Assembly: GCA_029817715.1 (NCBI GenBank)
Contig: JARUPY010000165.1
Coordinates: 496,001-560,000, forward strand
DNA: 64,000 bases
Direction: 5' to 3'
Source: Melastoma dodecandrum
Lineage: Eukaryota > Streptophyta > Magnoliopsida > Myrtales > Melastomataceae
Numbering within the stretch: the stretch's first letter is position 1; each line of letters begins with the position of its first letter. Both the position numbers and the translations under genes were made by a program. Positions 59,927 to 64,000 of this stretch are shown here, piece after piece. The notes under the pieces are model-generated. The model was not told the DNA's origin and ran no database searches. It was given only the letters and a program-made list of their open reading frames with translations.

Positions 59927-62900
59927 TGTACGCGCGCCCTCCGGCCTAGCACGCGCGCGGCGGCTCTAGCGACACGAGGATCCGGGCCCGCTCCCCGAAG
60001 CCCAATCCGGTCGGCGTCGCGACTCCAGCGTCGGACGCTGCGGAAGGGCATCGGGTTGAATCCTCCCTTGGTTCCCGAGCGGATCTGCGGGGCGTTTCGC
60101 CGACCGTCTCCAGTCCTTGAAGGCGACGGGCGAAAGGCTGCGTTAAGACCTCGCTTGGGAAATTCCGGGAGGAACCAGGGAGCGGCTCGTGTCGCCGTCA
60201 CCCATCCAATGATGGCTCCATTTGTAAAACATGTTGTTGTTTAACCTAGGTAAACTATTACGGAGTCGCCACCGACTTTTTATTTTTAAAACTGTTAAGT
60301 CGAAAAAAACAGCTGGTTCGGGGATTTCTACTTACTAGTCTTTACACTCTAAACATGCGAAGATGTGGCGTTTGCTCCAAAAGAGTTTGACTTTTGGTTA
60401 ACGGGCGTTGGACCCGATCCGGGCATGACTCCGGACTCATGTCGCTGTTTTACGGGTGTTGGACCCGATTCAAGCCTTTTGGGCTTGAACTCATGTGTAT
60501 TTGGCAAACAACATGCGACGATAGACCTATGGGCCTAAAGCATACGAACAATCACAAACAATTATTTAGATCAAAGGGAGCGGGGAAGGGCGATGATCGT
60601 AAGCCTATGCACTTGGGCTGACGATCCGTTACATGTGGAAATAAAGAAAAGACGGGAAGCCCGCACTTCCCTCATGTACCTGAGATGATGGTTGATGCCG
60701 CTTTACTTCGAAGCTAGTGCCTTCGAGCTTTCTGTCTTCAAAATACCGCTTTTGTCGGGATTCCATGAAGCTCGGTTGATTTTTCATGTAAAATCAAAAC
60801 ACCACAGGAAGACGATATATCAGAAAATTCCAAAATACATGAGATGATTTTGAAATTAACTGGTGAGTAAGAATGATTACTCACCGGGCGTTGTGTGGCC
60901 CGTTGATGTTGATCCTTCATGATGTTGAAAATGGATGTCTGGGGATTGTATAGCCCGTTGATGTGGATCTTCCGTGATGTCGGAAGATGGATGTCTGGGG
61001 CGTTGTGTGGCCCGTTGATATTGATCTTCGGTGATGTCGAAAATGGATGTCCCTTGGTAATGAATTCCTCGTTGTTTTACATGTAAAACAAGGAAATGGA
61101 AGAGATGTGCAAAGCCTTGGAGTAACGGTTAAATTGACGTAAATTTAACCTAATTGAAACAGTAAGGCATGACTTACCGTTTGAATGGTTGAGTTAAATG
61201 GAGCATTTTGTAGCTCGTGAATGTCGATTCTCGTGATGTCGGAGGACAATATACCTTGATGGTGAATTCTCGTTGTTTTACATGCAAAACAAAGAAAATA
61301 AGGGGAAATACAATCAAAATATTGATAGTTAACTTCAAGTAAATTTAGCTAGACGAAAGAGAGGTAACGGTTAAATGATTGTCAATTTCCCGAACAAACT
61401 AGGATCTCGTTCTGATGGGAAGTATGATAAAATACAACAAAGGAATGTCGTAGAGCATTAGTTTTAAATCATGTGGGAGATTAATCCGATGTTATGAACG
61501 TTGAATGCAGTTAACGAGAGATAATATTTGGTCGTTTAAAAAAATGAAATATATATTTTGCAAATGCCTGGGCTAACAATCAATTAAATGTTAACTGATC
61601 GTCATTCTTCTAACCCCATGTGGGCATACGGTCATGTAAGGAAATGATAATAATAAAAGCCTATTATTATTATTATTATTAAATAAATAAACAAAACCTA
61701 ACCCACAAATCGTGTGAATATTGAGAGGAAAAAGGGACGATATCTTACCTCTGGGAATTGGAGATAGTGGAGAAGCCAATAATTGGTAGATGAACGAAGA
61801 GGCTCGTACGTCCAGGGGAGAGACGATCTCCAGCGGGATTTGCCGCCGCATGGGGAAGGGGAAGCCGACGTTGTAGACTGGAGTCGGCGTCGGAGAAACT
61901 TGTCGTGGCAGTCGTTGAGTCCGGAGGCGTCAGGAAGGTTATGGGTTTGACGCCGTCGGGTTTGGGGGCAGCCAGGTGAAGAGACGAGAGGCGTCGTTAC
62001 TGCTAGATTTGGCGTTGGGTCGCTATCTGGACGAAGACATTCGTCGGGAACGGAGATCTGGCATTGGGCGAGCCAGATCTGGTTTTCTATGGGGAGGAGG
62101 AGGTTCGTTCGAGGCAGTCGCAGGTCACCAAGACGTCAGGCCTTGGGGGTCATGGCCGATGGTTCGTCGGGGAGTAGCTGACTCAACGGCGATCGGAACC
62201 AGTGGTCGATATCTGAAGAAAGGCTTGGAGAGTCATCTGGATTCATAAAAAAAAAATGCAGTTGCTGTCGCCGGATCTCGAGGTGTCGGGAAGACGTGGG
62301 TTGTTACCGCCGGGAATAAGAGATGAATAGCCATCTGACTGCCGCCGATCTGATCGTTGGCGGCGGGGAGTTGCTCTGGGGTCGAACTTGGGGATCCACA
62401 GGAGCTGAGCGGCAAAACGAGGGTACCACTTTGGGGCTGTCTTGGGAGCTTCAGTGGGGTCGTTGATCGATGTAGGGCTTGGAGCCGTCGCTGTTACGTC
62501 AGGACTGGGAGAAGAGTGGTCGTCCGTCGCGTGAGGAACCGCCGCGTCTGAGTCCTTGTTAAGACGCCGACTTCGAGCTGCTGGGAATCATATCTGGCGT
62601 TCCTTGGTGCAGGGCATCGGCCGGAAGAGGTGGGAACGCCCAAGGTTGGGGAGGCTGGACGTTTTCATCGGGCGACTTGGCCGACATGTCTTGGGCAGGA
62701 TAGATCAAGGGACGTGAGCAGTGACAGAGGTTCGCCGATGAACTCGGAAAGGAGCAAATGAAAGTTGATGGCCGTGTTTCTATGAGGGAAGGTTTCGGAG
62801 AAGGGCCGGGAGTCCAGCTTGGGATCATTCTCCGTTTTTGATCCCCGGGGAAGCGGCTTCTTCAATGAGGAAGCCCCCCCCCCCCCCCCCCCCCCCCCCC

Positions 62901-63487
62901 CACAAGCTCCGATCAAGCAAAGGCCTTCCCCCCTCCAAGGAAAAATGCCTCGGGGCTCGGGTTAGAAGAAAGAAATAGGGGGAGGCGGGGAACTCATAGC
63001 TGTGATGTTCCCAAAGAGCCGTCACACCAACAGGTTGGTGAGGGGGTATTCTTGAACGGCGGTCCGCTAGGTGGGTGGCGTGCCGCAAGCCCTCATCCCA
63101 CGTGGGTAGCGGTTACTGACATGATGCAGTAGATGAAGTTGACATCTGTCGATTTTGCCCATCCTGTTTTCTTTTGTGAAGCGGGGGGCTTCTGGGATGG
63201 GAATGATTAGAAGTGTTACTTTTGTCATCCTTCTCCACCGTCGTCGCAACAAGTAGAAGCAACCTTTAGCGGAGATATTTGTTCATGGAACAATTGTCGA
63301 AGTGAGGATCTCTTTCAGCGGACGACGCATCGGCCATATTTGTCCGGATGACTAAAATTGACGTTCGGAGCTCGACAGAAAAGAGTTGAACATAATATCC
63401 AAAGAGCATGATCGTTGTATCCGTTCGAATAATTTGCGATGTTAGTCTAAACGATTATGGGCGATGTGACAATTTGGAGTATCTACA
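59927..63487 (-). repeat. 5' LTR of the LARD (right copy)
   Basis: About 3.56 kb, near-identical to 49872-53403. It is longer mainly because of a run of 28 C at 62874-62901 and a four-base insertion near 60092. Confidence 0.9.
62874..62901 (+). repeat. C28 homopolymer in the LARD LTR
   Basis: Twenty-eight C followed by ACAAG, where the sister LTR has six C followed by AAG. One copy has expanded, or the assembly length is wrong. Confidence 0.9.
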
Positions 63488-63492
63488 TAGCG

Positions 63493-64000
63493 TTGAGTCG
63501 ATGTTTGAACATTCATCGTTTTCTTGAAACAGAGAATCGACATGTTCGTAATTTAACAAAATATCAATGGCCTTAAAATATAAAACCATGTTAGGAACGT
63601 TTTTGCATTCGAGTTGGGCTTGATAATAAGTAAAGCAGTTAATTTCGAGTCGAAGAAGGGCTTGAATTAAGTCATATTTTGATTTATTATAAATTACTTT
63701 CACCTTCGTTTGGTTTTACAATTTCTTCTTACATCAAACCAAGAGAGTAGTAATAAGGATAGATTATGGGCATGAGCAATTGACTATTTTGATAATCATT
63801 AAAATTAATTATCTTATTAATTGAAAATTAAAATTAATAGAATCATTATATACTCGGGAAGTAATTCCTGTCATTTTAGATGTCCAATAACAAGAAATTC
63901 AAACTTTCTTGATATATTATGCTTTTAGGCATAATATAATTTTTAGGCATGAACACCACAAATGGATATTTCTACCACAACCGGCAGAACAATTATCTAG
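63493..64000. other. AT-rich flank with a 10-bp-stem hairpin
   Basis: The stem TATATTATGC / GCATAATATA (63913-63922, 63929-63938) has a six-base loop. No gene was recognised; the minus-strand frame 63455-63703 crosses the element border and has no recognised family. Confidence 0.45.

Larger units (their letters stand above)
49872..63487 (-). mobile_element. Large non-autonomous LTR retrotransposon (LARD), Ogre/Tat-like
   Basis: Two near-identical LTRs (49872-53403 and 59927-63487) enclose 6.5 kb, with a perfect TAGCG duplication at 49867-49871 and 63488-63492. The minus strand is the sense strand. Downstream of the right LTR (minus) is TGGCGACTCCGCTGGGGA, an Arg-tRNA-like primer site as I recall for Ogre elements. 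Before the other LTR is GCAATGAGGGGCAAAC, a polypurine tract. The inner 6.5 kb has no gag, protease, reverse transcriptase or integrase wording in any frame and is largely repeats. Apart from the first ~220 bases, where differences cluster, the LTRs differ at about twenty substitutions plus a few indels by eye over ~3.2 kb, so insertion was recent and enzymes must come from a partner element. Confidence 0.88.

Noticed and set aside
49872..63487. Interpretation of the 3.5-kb direct repeats as a tandem segmental duplication
   Set aside because: Five-base TAGCG duplications, TG/CA-type ends, a primer site and a purine tract at the right positions fit an LTR element much better.

Overview
This window is nuclear DNA from a flowering plant, most likely a eudicot. 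It has intron-rich genes of clear plant type (ACINUS, TSR3, CSI1 and a HIPP metallochaperone-like gene) set in a retrotransposon-rich, AT-rich background. There are no bacterial operons, CRISPR arrays or rRNA genes, and I found no intact tRNA gene. I could not fix the species from sequence alone.

Layout. The 5' exon of an ACINUS-like SAP-domain gene (minus) occupies 1-637. A ten-exon TSR3 gene for the 18S rRNA aminocarboxypropyltransferase (minus) runs from 5870 to 1442; as read, its fourth exon carries a frame break and stop. From 6652 to 19442 lies a nested insertion. A degenerate Ty3/gypsy element has been split by a nearly complete Sirevirus-type Ty1/copia element (8037-19015) with about 1.98-kb LTRs, perfect AAGAT target duplications and an env-like extra ORF. 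Two Mutator-like (MULE) N-terminal fragments facing away from each other (19713-20063 minus, 21989-23183 plus) and half of another Ty3/gypsy element (about 23190-26824, minus) follow.

The main intact gene is CSI1 (CELLULOSE SYNTHASE INTERACTIVE 1), 29025-36730, plus strand. Its seven exons join in phase to a protein of about 2157 residues with ARM repeats and a C-terminal C2 domain. A run of 22 C lies just upstream of its start codon. The region 37-41 kb is mostly repeat remnants, including a foldback element at 40553-40900. A two-exon HIPP gene lies at 41657-42235, and its 105-nt intron is in frame and stop-free.

From 44032 to 48684 is a small, heavily frameshifted Ty1/copia element (minus) with 170-bp LTRs. 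The right end is dominated by a 13.6-kb non-autonomous LTR element (49872-63487). It has 3.5-kb LTRs that are nearly identical over most of their length, a perfect TAGCG target duplication, a primer-binding site of Ogre/Tat type, and an internal region with no recognisable gag or pol. That internal region is built largely from tandem and degenerate repeats, and it is the most unusual structure in the window.

The cellular genes are unrelated in function (RNA processing, ribosome maturation, cellulose synthesis, metal handling) and do not form a pathway. Exon boundaries were worked out by hand from splice signals and phase, and from remembered protein families. No database search was run.
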